Made by a program: the position numbers and the translations under genes. Source: Paludibaculum fermentans (lineage in GTDB: Bacteria; Acidobacteriota; Terriglobia; Bryobacterales; Bryobacteraceae). From it: a stretch of DNA of 64,000 nucleotides. The DNA is taken from the NCBI RefSeq assembly GCF_015277775.1, contig NZ_CP063849.1, positions 4,914,001 through 4,978,000 on the forward strand, in the 5' to 3' direction. Shown one piece after another: positions 15,622-24,589 of the stretch (positions are counted from its first letter, which is position 1; each line of letters opens with the position of its first letter). The notes under the pieces were generated by a model. It was not told the DNA's origin. It searched no databases and was given only the letters and a program-made list of their open reading frames with translations.

Positions 15622-16476
15622 TCAGCCCAGTTTCTTCCGCGCCAGGGGCACGGCATAAGCGGCGGGCGGATTGTGCGCCCGCGTACCGGCGGCCTTCCTG
15701 TAGTACTCCATGGCCTTGTCCTTATCTCCCAGCTTTTCGTAGGCCTGGGCGATGAGGCACTGAATAAACGCGTCGTTCTGGTTCGCCTTCTGGAGGTCGG
15801 CCAGCGCCTTCTGGTAGTCGCCCTGGTAAAGGGCCACATAGCCGGTGAGATAAGGTAAGAAGGCTTCCTGCTGGCGCTTCAGGTCGGTCATGCGGTCCAG
15901 TGCCGCGCGGGCGGCGGCGATCGCTTTTTCCGCATCGGCTTTCTTATTGCGGCGAGCAGCGACGCGCCCTTCCGCGTGGGCGAGGCGGAAGTCCCAGAGG
16001 GCCTTGCGGTCGGCGGAGATTTCGGGCTCCTTCAGGCCCAACTCCGTGCCGAGCTTGTAGAGCCTGGCCGCGGCATCGATGTCGCCGGAGTCGATGCAAA
16101 CGCGGGCTGCTTCATTGGCCATTTCGCCCTGTTGGTAGAACGCGTTCTTCGGCTCTTCGGATTCGCGCGTCTTCCAGTAGGCCATGACCATCTGCTCGTA
16201 CTCAGTGGTCTTTTTGCAGTTGCCTTCAAAGGCGTACGACATAGCCATGGCGCGCTGGGCGTTGGCTTTCGCGCGTGGATCGGCGGCAGAGTCGATCTCT
16301 TTCTGGATGAACTGGCGCGCCTCGGTGTAGTTGCCGTCGAGATCGAGGGCCGTCGCCTTTCTCAGGCCTTCGGACATGGAGCCGGGGCCGGGTCCGCGAG
16401 CTCCTGCTGGGGGCTGGGCGGAGACGGTAAAGCATAGCAGCAACGCTGCGGCAGTCAGGGGCGGGGCGATGCGCAT
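15622..16476 (-). CDS. Exported TPR protein
   Basis: 284-residue protein with a signal peptide (RIAPPLTAAALLLCFTVSAQ, cleavage near residue 20) and helical tetratricopeptide-like repeats throughout. The clearest are ANAQRAMAMSYAFEGNCKKTTEYEQ at about 73-97, the segment GYVALYQGDYQKALADLQKA at about 211-230 and IAQAYEKLGDKDKAMEYYRKA at about 240-260. TPR arrays bind other proteins; no enzymatic domain is present. Probably periplasmic. It ends 131 bases before the YCII gene and starts 30 bases from the end of the hydrolase gene upstream, so it may be transcribed with the hydrolase. Confidence 0.78.
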   Translation of the reverse strand: MRIAPPLTAAALLLCFTVSAQPPAGARGPGPGSMSEGLRKATALDLDGNYTEARQFIQKEIDSAADPRAKANAQRAMAMSYAFEGNCKKTTEYEQMVMAYWKTRESEEPKNAFYQQGEMANEAARVCIDSGDIDAAARLYKLGTELGLKEPEISADRKALWDFRLAHAEGRVAARRNKKADAEKAIAAARAALDRMTDLKRQQEAFLPYLTGYVALYQGDYQKALADLQKANQNDAFIQCLIAQAYEKLGDKDKAMEYYRKAAGTRAHNPPAAYAVPLARKKLG

Positions 16477-16506
16477 GCCCGCGATTATCGCATGGCCCCC
16501 TGGATT

Positions 16507-17400
16507 CTAGCCCCGCAAATGCTGATTGAAGAAGTCGAGCGTACGCTGCCACGCCAGCTTCGCCGAAGCTTCGTCATAGCGGGGCGTGGTGTCGTTGTGA
16601 AAACCGTGGTTCACACCCTCGTAGATGTAAGCCTTATAGTCCGCTTTGTTCGCCTTGAGCGCCTCCTCGTAAGCAGGCCATCCGGCGTTGACACGCGTGT
16701 CGAGGCCCGCGTACTGCAGCAGCAGCGGAGCCTTGATCTTCGACACCTCGGCAGCGGGTGGCTGGCCGCCGTAAAACGGAACCGCCGCCGAAAGATCCGA
16801 GCCCAGGCGCACGGCCAACTGGTTGGAAATGCCTCCACCGAAGCAGAAGCCGACGACGCCGATCTTGCCTGTGCAGTCTGGCCGCGCCTTCAGCCATTTG
16901 GCGGCGGCAACGAAGTCGTCCGCCATCTTCGCCCGGTCGACCTGTGCAAACGCTTTGCCGCCCGCTTCGTCGTTACCGGGATAGCCGCCGACACTGGTCA
17001 AGCCGTCAGGGGCGAAAGCGATGAAGTTGGAGGTGCCCAACCGGCGCGCCACATCTTCGATATAGGGATTCAGGCCGCGGTTCTCGTGCACCACCAGCAC
17101 ACCGGGCAGCTTGCCTTTGGCGCCGGCGGGTTTGACGAGGTAGCCCTTGATGCTGCCGTTGCCCTGCGGGGACTCCACTGTCGCGTATTCGGTGGCGATG
17201 CGCTTGTCGTCCTTGGGCACCTGCTGCGCCCAGGCGTAGTTCGGCTTCAGGCTCTCCCAAAGCGCTGTAGCCGTGATGCCCCCCACGGCGTACTTCTTGG
17301 CCCCTTCCAGGAATTCCCGGCGCTCGATGTCGCCGTGGACGTAGCGGTCGAACAGGTTCAACAGCTCCTGCGGATAGTCGGAGGCTTTCTTACGTTCCAT
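16507..17400 (-). CDS. Dienelactone hydrolase family protein with Tat-like signal
   Basis: 297-residue alpha/beta hydrolase of the dienelactone hydrolase family. The Cys-Asp-His triad is complete: Cys186 in GFCFGG (184-189), Asp234 in AGLDTRV and His265 in VNHGFHN. The block [17 protein letters not shown] at about 105-121 is the family's usual second motif. Unlike cytoplasmic dienelactone hydrolases it has a 60-residue N-terminal extension containing a twin-arginine motif (RREFL at 27-31), a hydrophobic stretch and a cleavage-like AWAQ, so it is probably a periplasmic carboxylester hydrolase. The substrate is unknown; there are no aromatic-degradation genes nearby. Confidence 0.88.
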   Translation of the reverse strand: MERKKASDYPQELLNLFDRYVHGDIERREFLEGAKKYAVGGITATALWESLKPNYAWAQQVPKDDKRIATEYATVESPQGNGSIKGYLVKPAGAKGKLPGVLVVHENRGLNPYIEDVARRLGTSNFIAFAPDGLTSVGGYPGNDEAGGKAFAQVDRAKMADDFVAAAKWLKARPDCTGKIGVVGFCFGGGISNQLAVRLGSDLSAAVPFYGGQPPAAEVSKIKAPLLLQYAGLDTRVNAGWPAYEEALKANKADYKAYIYEGVNHGFHNDTTPRYDEASAKLAWQRTLDFFNQHLRG

Positions 17401-17558
17401 CCCGGTAGTCCCTTTCGTGGAGAAAGAATAACATACGGGTCATGAAGAGCCTGGACGGTGGATGCCCCGGGCTTCCATGCGTGAAGCAGCAACCCCGCTG
17501 CGAGAGGCGAACCGCTGACGTAGTGCACGGACCGCCTCCCTGCGCCGGTTCGAACCGG

Positions 17559-18005
17559 CTAGGGCTGCATCCGCTTTAGGAGTTGGATCTGCCCGGCGTG
17601 GTACAGGTAGTGGGCAGCAACTCCGCGAATGAGGTGGATTCGCTTCTTGTCGAGCATCGTGAGCCTGGCCACCGCGGCACGCCAGTCCTGGTGCTGGGCG
17701 GCAAGGAGCCCAACGGCTTGCTTCCACGCCGCCTCAGTGGCCTCCTCCGGCACAGGAAAGAAATTCGAGCCCTTCAGGGGGAAGGGTGTCTGTCGATCCC
17801 CGGTGAGGCGGCGGCGGCCCACATAAGTCCAATAGGCGCAGTGCAGGGTGAGTTCCCAGATGCTGTGGCGGCCCGGCGCGGGACGCCAAACTGCCTGTGC
17901 GGCGGTGACACCGCGCAGTGCGCCTTTGAGATTTGGCCCATGCCAGGACTTGCGGTCGAATGCCTCGTCAACGACGTCCAAAAGGAGGGTGAGCTCAGGG
18001 GTCAA
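17559..18005 (-). CDS. DinB superfamily protein
   Basis: 148-residue four-helix-bundle protein of the DinB/YfiT superfamily, small metal-binding proteins that include thiol transferases and damage-induced proteins of unknown function. The three expected metal ligands are visible: His55 in ELTLHCAYWTY, then His132 and His136 in AAHYLYHAGQ. The segment RPAPGRHSIWEL is the typical first-loop motif. The start is TTG at 18005 with AAGGA nine bases upstream. It is divergent from the UPF0182 gene. The 158 bases between its stop and the hydrolase gene hold nothing I can identify. Confidence 0.83.
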   Translation of the reverse strand: MTPELTLLLDVVDEAFDRKSWHGPNLKGALRGVTAAQAVWRPAPGRHSIWELTLHCAYWTYVGRRRLTGDRQTPFPLKGSNFFPVPEEATEAAWKQAVGLLAAQHQDWRAAVARLTMLDKKRIHLIRGVAAHYLYHAGQIQLLKRMQP

Positions 18006-18113
18006 GTAGTGGGTTCCTTGAGGGGGGAGTGGGTCAGATGCTGCGATTATGCCTCAGATCTTTCCGGAATGGGGACGGACGGGGAAGCATACACTGGGTG
18101 TGGAGGAAAATCC

Positions 18114-20822
18114 ATGGGACGCGGTTTGATCCTGGCCCTCATCCTGGTTGTGCTGTTGGGCGGCCGGTGGGCGGCGGGGTTTGCGATCGAGTATGAATGG
18201 TGGCACGAAATGGGCCAGGTGGAGACCTGGATCCAGATGCTGAGCTACGGGTCTGTGCCCGTGATTGGCGCGGGCCTGCTGGCGTTTCTGACGTTCTGGG
18301 TGGCCCACGCGCGCGGAATGAAACACGCCGGCACCGGAATGCGGGAACACCCCGTGTACGCCAAGCTAGCGACGTTGGCCGCATTGCTGCTGGGCACGCT
18401 GGTAGCCGTCTCGACCGTGGATTCGTGGACCGTGGTGCGCTGGTTTGGCGGGCATGGGCTGAATTCCGGCGCATGGCGCGATCCGGTCTTCGGTCATCCG
18501 CTCTCATTCTATTTCTTCGACCTGCCGTTCCTCGGCGTGATTCTCCACTATTTGCTGACCGTGACCGTCGTGGCGGCGCTGGCGCACTGGCTGACGGCAC
18601 GCGGCTGGAGCTTGAAGGACCAACTGCCGGAATGGAATCCGCAGGAGGGTATCAAAGTGGACCTGGCCGGGTTCAGCCTGAGGGGCGCGCTGGATTCGGG
18701 GTTCCTGCGAGGCCTGGGGGTCTTCTTTCTGCTGGCGTGGGCGGGCAAGTTCTACCTGGATCGCTACGACCTGCTGTTGGATGACCACGGGTCCCTGGTT
18801 GGTGTGGACTGGGTGGCGGAGAACCTGACGTTGCCCCTCTTGTGGCTCAACATCGGCGGGGCGCTGATCGCCGCGGCAGGCATTCTGATGCGGAAGCCGA
18901 AGACGCTGTTCCTGCTGGTGGCGACATACATCGTACTGGCAGTGGCGCCCATGGCGGTGACAGCCGTATATGTCCGGCCCAGTGAGATCACGATCCAGAA
19001 GCCCTATATCAAGCGGCATATCGAAGCGACGAGGTCCGCCTACGGGCTGGGCGCGCATGTCAAAGAGATCGACTTTGCTGCGAAGCTGGAGGCGCCGATC
19101 GACATCTCCAAGCACCGGCAACTGCTGGATAACGTGCGGCTTTGGGACTGGCGGGCATTTCATGACACCGTGACCCAGATTCAGGCGCTGCGGCCGTACT
19201 ATGTCTTCCACGACAGCGATGTGGACCGGTACCAGATCGACGGCCAGCTCCGGCAGGTACTGGTGACTCCGCGCGAAATTGACGTGACCCAACTGCCGGG
19301 CGATGCGCGAGCGCGGTGGATCAATCCACACTTCATTTACACGCATGGCTACGGCATGGTGGTCGCGGAGGCCGCGAGGATCACAAAAGAAGGATTGCCG
19401 CTATTGCTGGTGCAGGATGCGCCGGCGGTGGTGAAGACACCGTCCCTGAAGTTGACGCGGCCCGAGTTGTACTACGGCGAGGTGTCGCACGAACCGGTGT
19501 TCGTCCACACGAAACAACCAGAGTTCAACTACCCATCCGGCGCGGGCAACGTGGAGACACGCTATGAGGGCAAAGGCGGGTTCCCGATCTCGTCGATCCC
19601 CATGCGTCTGGCCGCGGCCCTGTCGACTGGCGACTGGAATATCCTGCTGACGTCGTACCTGGCACCGGAAAGCCGCATGATGATTCGGCGGAAGGTGCGC
19701 GAACGGCTGGAGGCGATGGCCGGCTTCGTGGTGTGGGATGCCGATCCTTACCTGGTGATCACAAAGGAAGGGCGTCTGACCTGGATGGTGGACGGGTACA
19801 CGACCAGCGACGCGCACCCTTATTCCAAGATCTTCGACCTGGGTGATGTCGGCCGGATCAACTACATCAGAAACTCCGTCAAGGCGACCGTGGACGCGTA
19901 TGACGGCAGCGTCAACCTGTATGCGTTTGGAGACAGCGATCCGCTGCTACAGGCGTACGAGCATTTGTTCCCCAAGCTCTTCAAACCCTGGTCGGCGATG
20001 CCGGAGGAGTTAAAGGCCCATGCACGGTATCCGGAGCTGATCTTCCGCTTGCAGGCGGAGGTGTACCGGACCTACCACATGACGAATCCGGAGGCCTTCT
20101 TCAATAAGGAAGACCAATGGGATATCGCCCGCAATCTGAATGGACCGTCGGGCAAGCCCGAGCCGGTTTCTCCTACCTACGTCGTGGCGACATTGCCAGG
20201 CAGTGACGAACCCGAGTTCATGCTGATGACGACGTTCACACCGCGGAATAAAGACAATCTGATTGGCGTGATGGTGGCGCGGTGCGATGGCGGAGCTTTA
20301 GGCGAGCTTCAGTTCCTACAGCTGTCAAAGCAAGAACTGATCTTTGGCCCCATGCAGATTGAAGCGCGGATCAGCCAGGACCAGAACATTTCAAAGGACC
20401 TTACGCTTTGGAACCAGCAGGGCTCCCAGGTGTTGAGAGGACAGATGTTAGTGCTGCCGGTGGAAAACACGCTGCTCTACATCGAGCCGATCTACATTCA
20501 GGCGTCAGAGGCTCGCATGCCGCAGCTGAAGAAAGTGGTTGTGGCGATGGGCAACCGGCTAATCTACACGGACACTTATGAACAGGCGCTGAGCGAGCTG
20601 ACAGGCTCAGCGGTCCAGCCCGCCCAGGGCAAGGGTCAGGCGACTACTACAGAAAGCGGGAAGCCTCCAGCCCAGGGCGCGGCCACACAGGATGCTGCGA
20701 GCCGCCTGAAGGACGAAATCCAGGCGCACCTAAAGCGGTATAAAGAATTGATGGCACAGGGTCAGTTTGCGGAGGCAGGCAAGGAAATTGAAGCGCTGGA
20801 CAGGTTGGCGAGGCAGCGCTAG
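18114..20822 (+). CDS. UPF0182 family membrane protein
   Basis: 902-residue protein of the UPF0182 family (COG1615), large membrane proteins of unknown function found in actinobacteria, cyanobacteria and some acidobacteria. The N-terminal 300 residues hold about seven membrane helices, beginning LILALILVVLLGGRWAAGF, with the family's SFYFFDLPF near 130. The remaining part is a large extracytoplasmic region with conserved stretches (IRNSVKATVDAYDGSV, YFVFHD-type strands, FTPRNKDNLIGVMVARCDG). The C-terminus ends in a Gln/Pro-rich linker and a helical tail (LKDEIQAHLKRYKELMAQG). ATG at 18114 has GGAGGA six bases upstream; in-frame codons as far back as 17583 are unlikely starts. Confidence 0.88.
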   Translation: MGRGLILALILVVLLGGRWAAGFAIEYEWWHEMGQVETWIQMLSYGSVPVIGAGLLAFLTFWVAHARGMKHAGTGMREHPVYAKLATLAALLLGTLVAVSTVDSWTVVRWFGGHGLNSGAWRDPVFGHPLSFYFFDLPFLGVILHYLLTVTVVAALAHWLTARGWSLKDQLPEWNPQEGIKVDLAGFSLRGALDSGFLRGLGVFFLLAWAGKFYLDRYDLLLDDHGSLVGVDWVAENLTLPLLWLNIGGALIAAAGILMRKPKTLFLLVATYIVLAVAPMAVTAVYVRPSEITIQKPYIKRHIEATRSAYGLGAHVKEIDFAAKLEAPIDISKHRQLLDNVRLWDWRAFHDTVTQIQALRPYYVFHDSDVDRYQIDGQLRQVLVTPREIDVTQLPGDARARWINPHFIYTHGYGMVVAEAARITKEGLPLLLVQDAPAVVKTPSLKLTRPELYYGEVSHEPVFVHTKQPEFNYPSGAGNVETRYEGKGGFPISSIPMRLAAALSTGDWNILLTSYLAPESRMMIRRKVRERLEAMAGFVVWDADPYLVITKEGRLTWMVDGYTTSDAHPYSKIFDLGDVGRINYIRNSVKATVDAYDGSVNLYAFGDSDPLLQAYEHLFPKLFKPWSAMPEELKAHARYPELIFRLQAEVYRTYHMTNPEAFFNKEDQWDIARNLNGPSGKPEPVSPTYVVATLPGSDEPEFMLMTTFTPRNKDNLIGVMVARCDGGALGELQFLQLSKQELIFGPMQIEARISQDQNISKDLTLWNQQGSQVLRGQMLVLPVENTLLYIEPIYIQASEARMPQLKKVVVAMGNRLIYTDTYEQALSELTGSAVQPAQGKGQATTTESGKPPAQGAATQDAASRLKDEIQAHLKRYKELMAQGQFAEAGKEIEALDRLARQR

Positions 20823-20894
20823 CTATTGATAATCATTCATATTGGGACAATGGCATCTCGAATTGTGCGCTCATAAGATGTACACTTGAAAGCG

Positions 20895-21281
20895 ATGGAA
20901 ACCGCGATCCCGGGTCCGGCAAAAATCCTCGTCGTCGACGATGACGCGGCTGTCCGCGAAGTCGTGGCCACCATGCTGCGCACCGCCGGCTACGCAGTGT
21001 CGTTGGCTGCGAACGGGCGGGAAGCGTTGCTGTCGCTGCAACGGGAACAGTTCCGGGTGATTATCACGGATCTTGTAATGCCCGAGCAGGAGGGCATTGA
21101 AACCATCAAAGTAATCAGGCGGGATTATCCTGAGGTGCGCGTGATTGCGATGTCGGGCGCTTTTGGGGGCGACTATCTGCGGATAGCAGGCTATTTAGGA
21201 GCGCACGGGACATTGGCAAAACCCCTGCAATTGAGCACGGTGTTGAAAGCCGTGTCGGATGCGCTAGCCGCGACCAACTGA
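20895..21281 (+). CDS. Single-domain response regulator (CheY-like receiver)
   Basis: 128-residue receiver domain with no output domain. All functional positions are present: acidic pocket DDD at 15-17, phospho-acceptor Asp59 in IITDLVMP, switch Ser87 in AMSGAF and Lys109 in LAKPLQ. It would be phosphorylated by a histidine kinase not encoded next to it and act by protein contact. The ATG at 20895 is chosen; an in-frame TTG at 20886 lies six bases after a TAAGAT hexamer and could be a leaderless start instead. A strong hairpin at 21300-21336 ends the gene. Confidence 0.88.
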   Translation: METAIPGPAKILVVDDDAAVREVVATMLRTAGYAVSLAANGREALLSLQREQFRVIITDLVMPEQEGIETIKVIRRDYPEVRVIAMSGAFGGDYLRIAGYLGAHGTLAKPLQLSTVLKAVSDALAATN

Positions 21282-21299
21282 ACATCAGATCTAAATGAA

Positions 21300-21336
21300 T
21301 CAGGCCCGCTACCCAGTAACAGGGCAGCGGGCCTGA
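21300..21336. terminator. Bidirectional hairpin between convergent genes
   Basis: TCAGGCCCGCT (21300-21310) pairs perfectly with AGCGGGCCTGA (21326-21336), an 11-bp stem with a 15-base loop containing a further CCC/GGG pair. It lies between the convergent receiver and GGDEF-like genes. No long T-run follows on either strand. Confidence 0.6.
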
Positions 21337-21354
21337 GTTGTGTTGAGAGCAGCT

Positions 21355-24300
21355 TTAGCTATTGGCGGCCTGGCGGCCAAAGCGGCGCGAGACACCAGTC
21401 AGGTTGCGCCGGTTGCGGCGGGTTTCCAGCATCTGTTCGCGAGCGTTCTCGACCGCGTGGACGATGGGCTGGAGCTGCGATTCGGAAGCACCCCAGCTGA
21501 AGATGATCGAAACCGAGCCGAGCGAGCGCAACTGGTAGTCCCAGAGGCGTTCTGACACCAACTGGATGCGGCGTTTGGCGGAAGCACCGGATTCGCGTCC
21601 GAAGATCAGGATGAACTCGTCTTCAGCGATGCGGCATGCGAAGTCCTGCTCACGGGTGAGCGACATCACTAGCCTGGTGACGGAAGCCATGATCTGCTCG
21701 ATGGCGGGCTTGCCCTGATCGGCCATGAGGCGGACATAGTCGACCACGCTCACGGCGATGACCAGGCCCGAGAAGGGAGCCTCGTCTTCCAGGAGGCGGG
21801 CCAGAGCAGTGGGCTCGTGGAATCCGCCCGGCAGCACGAGGGTAGGCACGGCCGGAGGTTCCTGCTCGGCGCGGACTTGAGCCGCGGAGCGCATCTCCAC
21901 GACCTTGGGACGGATCTCGGTCTGGGGAACTGCGGGTGCAGGCGCCTGCGCCATCGGATCTGGGATGGCCGGCTTGTAAGAGAACGGATCGTCGGAGGCG
22001 TCCTCGCTGAATGCAGCCGCTTCGGCGAACATCGGCTCAGGTGCAGTGAAGCTGGCTTCCGTGAAAACCGGCTCCGGCTTGGCAGAGTCCAGGTTCCAGG
22101 TGGACGGCTCGGCACCGGTCAGCCAGATGGAGGGCTCGTAGGGCGCTTCGACGGTCTCTGTGCTTTCGGCCATCAAGCCGGTGGAGACAGGCTCCGGTTC
22201 AGCTAGTGGCTCGAACCAACTCGCAGCCGTCATCTCGGCAGCAACAGGCTCGGGTTCGGCGACCGGCTCAGGCCAGGTCGCAGCTGCCAGCTCGGCAACA
22301 ACAGGCTCGGGTTCGGCGACCGGCTCAGGCCAGGTCGCAGCTGCCAGCTCGGCAACAACAGGCTCGGGTTCGGCGACCGGCTCAGGCCAGGTAGCAGCTG
22401 CCAGTTCGGCAACAACAGGCTCGGGTTCGGCGACCGGCTCAGGCCAGGTGGCAGCCGTCAGCTCGGCAAGAACAGGTTCGCGGTCGGCGACAGGTTCAGA
22501 CCAAACGGCGGCGGTCAATTCGGCGGTGGGTTCAGATACGGCCGGCGGTTCAGGCAGTGATTCGGCGACCATCGGAGCAACGAGCGGCTCAGGCTCGGCC
22601 GCGAATTGCGTGTAGGCGGAACTATTGAGATCGTCCAGGGAGATCAGGGTGTCCGAGAACTCCGACACCGGCATGACATCGTCGTCACTAAGAACACGGA
22701 TCCGCACAACCTGGATTTCTTCATCGGCGCCCGATTCGAACATGGTGGGTTCGAAGATCGCGGCCGGTTCGGACTCGGCTACGGCTTGGACGGCAGGCGC
22801 CGTCTCGGGTTCGACGCGGGGCAGGGTGGGGATCTCAGCGTAGACTGGCGTATCCTCGATCAGGGAATAGTCAGCCGTGAAGGCAGGCGCTTCAACGTGA
22901 GCAGCGAACGCGGCCTGCGGCACAAGGGCTTCGACCGACTCCAGAACCGGCGACTCCACCACTTCGGTGGCTTCGACCGTCTCCGGAACTTCTTCGATCG
23001 CGGCAGCGGCGACGGTTTCCGGCACCAGGGCCTCGACCGACTCCAGAACCGGCGACTCCACCACTTCGGCGGCTTCGACCGTCGATTCGACGAGGGGCGA
23101 TTCTAAGGTAACGGCTTCCAGCGGCATTTCTTCCGCGGCGGCAACCAAGAGAGGCTGAGACTCGGCGCTGGGCACCTCTGAGGTGGCCAAGGGCTCGACC
23201 GTCTGAGCAAGCTGCTCAATGGAGGGCGGAACGATCTCAAACTCCGGCACTTCTGTGTGTAGTTGGAGGGCTGGGAGGACAGACTCAGCCTCGGCTGCAA
23301 GCGTATCCGGGGTAAGGCCGACCATACTGCCCGCAAGGGCGGCTGGGCCGGACGTTGCCAGGGAAAGTTCCGAGGCCGAAGACAATTGGAAGACCGCAGC
23401 GGGCTGCTGAACGGACGGCAGCACGGACTCGGAGGCCACCTCGGCAGGCTGGAGCAAACCAGCCATGGTTGCGGCCGGGAGAGCGACAGGTGCCGCGGTG
23501 AGCGACTGTTGCGCGTCGACCAAGGCCGGCGCGGGAAGTGCATCCTGCTTCGATTGCGCCTGAGCCGCGAACATCTCACGGACATCCGGCGATTCGAGAT
23601 TGGAAATGGCGGGCACCGCCTGAGCGGCCGGCGCCGCAACAGGAGTTTGCTCGAGTGGCTGGGCCAGGGCCATGGGCACCCGGGCTTCGGCTTGTGTCAG
23701 AACCGGGGCGACGGACGGGATGCCCGCCACATCAGGCTGGGCGGCAAATTCGTGTGTCTTCGAGTGCGCGGCGGGCACCGCGATGGGCATCGGCGCCGGA
23801 GCTACGGAAACCTGGGCTGCGGCAGCGGGGGCAATTTCGGCGGCCGGCGCGGCTTCGACCGGGCGAACCGGCTCGACGGCGGCCTGTTTGGCGGGTTCGA
23901 CTTCCTGGTGCTTACGGATGACGATATCCTGCGCCCAGCTTGCGACGGATTCTTCGCGGGGCGGAGGGGCGGATCTTTCTTCGGAGCGGCGGCCACCGCG
24001 GCGGCCGCGGGCGGAGCGTTCCGACTGGGCCCGCTCGAAGAGCTCCCGTGCGTCGGTGACCGGTGTAGCGAGGGGGGCAGGCGCGGCGGCAGGAGGTTGC
24101 TGCGCCCGGGCCGTGGTTTGGGCCACAGGCACCGGAGCGGCGGCCGGGCGGCCGACCAGAGCCCCTTGCACCTTGGCAACGACCTCAATCGTCTGCTGTT
24201 GAACCTTCTCGACAAGGTCGTCACGCTTGTCGCGCTCATCCTCGCGAACACGCATGACGATGTTGGCTTCCCGAAGTTGCTCATTACTGCCCTTCAGGAA

Positions 24301-24378
24301 ATCACAGATCAGCGCGACGAAGGCGGCCCCGAGAATTACTACCAGGCTAACGAAAACCTGGATTTCAATTGCGCCCAT
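21355..24378 (-). CDS. Membrane-anchored Ala/Pro/Glu-rich repeat protein with degenerate GGDEF domain
   Basis: 1007-residue protein in three parts. Residues about 5-27 form one membrane anchor (VFVSLVVILGAAFVALICDF), followed by a short charged helix. About 700 residues are low-complexity, rich in Ala, Pro, Glu and Val, including six 19-residue tandem repeats of the type AELAAATWPEPVAEPEPVV and a duplicated 34-residue block. The last 170 residues resemble a diguanylate cyclase fold (LVIAVSVVDYVRLMADQGKPA, FACRIAEDEFILIFGRESG), but the GGDEF signature is AEDEF (918-922), so catalysis is unlikely; it may be a sensor or scaffold. The long acidic linker would let the domain reach far from the membrane. 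A structured leader precedes the gene. Confidence 0.75.
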   Translation of the reverse strand: MGAIEIQVFVSLVVILGAAFVALICDFLKGSNEQLREANIVMRVREDERDKRDDLVEKVQQQTIEVVAKVQGALVGRPAAAPVPVAQTTARAQQPPAAAPAPLATPVTDARELFERAQSERSARGRRGGRRSEERSAPPPREESVASWAQDIVIRKHQEVEPAKQAAVEPVRPVEAAPAAEIAPAAAAQVSVAPAPMPIAVPAAHSKTHEFAAQPDVAGIPSVAPVLTQAEARVPMALAQPLEQTPVAAPAAQAVPAISNLESPDVREMFAAQAQSKQDALPAPALVDAQQSLTAAPVALPAATMAGLLQPAEVASESVLPSVQQPAAVFQLSSASELSLATSGPAALAGSMVGLTPDTLAAEAESVLPALQLHTEVPEFEIVPPSIEQLAQTVEPLATSEVPSAESQPLLVAAAEEMPLEAVTLESPLVESTVEAAEVVESPVLESVEALVPETVAAAAIEEVPETVEATEVVESPVLESVEALVPQAAFAAHVEAPAFTADYSLIEDTPVYAEIPTLPRVEPETAPAVQAVAESEPAAIFEPTMFESGADEEIQVVRIRVLSDDDVMPVSEFSDTLISLDDLNSSAYTQFAAEPEPLVAPMVAESLPEPPAVSEPTAELTAAVWSEPVADREPVLAELTAATWPEPVAEPEPVVAELAAATWPEPVAEPEPVVAELAAATWPEPVAEPEPVVAELAAATWPEPVAEPEPVAAEMTAASWFEPLAEPEPVSTGLMAESTETVEAPYEPSIWLTGAEPSTWNLDSAKPEPVFTEASFTAPEPMFAEAAAFSEDASDDPFSYKPAIPDPMAQAPAPAVPQTEIRPKVVEMRSAAQVRAEQEPPAVPTLVLPGGFHEPTALARLLEDEAPFSGLVIAVSVVDYVRLMADQGKPAIEQIMASVTRLVMSLTREQDFACRIAEDEFILIFGRESGASAKRRIQLVSERLWDYQLRSLGSVSIIFSWGASESQLQPIVHAVENAREQMLETRRNRRNLTGVSRRFGRQAANS
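22187..22528. repeat. 57-bp tandem repeat, six copies, in coding sequence
   Basis: Six consecutive 57-bp units in frame within the GGDEF-like gene, each encoding 19 residues. The central three are almost identical at DNA level and the outer ones diverge, as expected from recent expansion by slippage or unequal exchange. Copy number could vary between strains. Confidence 0.85.
22926..23083. repeat. Duplicated 56-bp block in the same gene
   Basis: Bases 22926-22981 recur nearly exactly at 23028-23083, an offset of 102 bp (34 codons). The repeated peptide includes EVVESPVLESVEALVP. It is in frame, showing a second, older duplication in the linker. Confidence 0.75.
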
Positions 24379-24429
24379 GGAAATACCCTAAGCATGATTG
24401 TAGGGGTTGGCAGTAGGCGGGCAAATAGG

Positions 24430-24536
24430 ACTAGGGACTCAAAAGGAGCTGGTACCTTAGCTCGGCTTAGGGGGAGCTTTCGTACTAGCTAGGTGGGTCG
24501 AAACACCTACATGCTCTAGGGCTTATCACCTAGAAC
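24430..24536 (-). other. Hairpin-rich leader of the GGDEF-like gene
   Basis: The 211-bp gap 24379-24589 lies upstream of the GGDEF-like gene on its strand. It contains successive inverted repeats: TCTAGG (24515-24520) with CCTAGA (24529-24534), TAGGTG (24490-24495) with CACCTA (24504-24509), and CCTTAGC with GCTTAGG near 24452-24468 (one mismatch). TAGG or its complement occurs about eight times and CTAG at least four times, unusual for this genome. It could be a structured 5' leader, a processed small RNA or a terminator region for the upstream gene; it does not match a riboswitch I can recognise. Confidence 0.35.
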
Positions 24537-24589
24537 CTCAAGCTTTCCCGATCTATTCACCAGCGAATTCCCTGCCCCGCAGGAGCAAG

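Noticed and set aside
22187-22528. Regular 57-bp repeats could suggest a CRISPR-like array
   Set aside because: There are no unique spacers; units are contiguous, in frame and encode a 19-residue repeat.
24379-24589. Possible c-di-GMP riboswitch before a GGDEF-like gene
   Set aside because: The conserved GEMM core and tetraloop receptor features are not visible; only generic hairpins are present.
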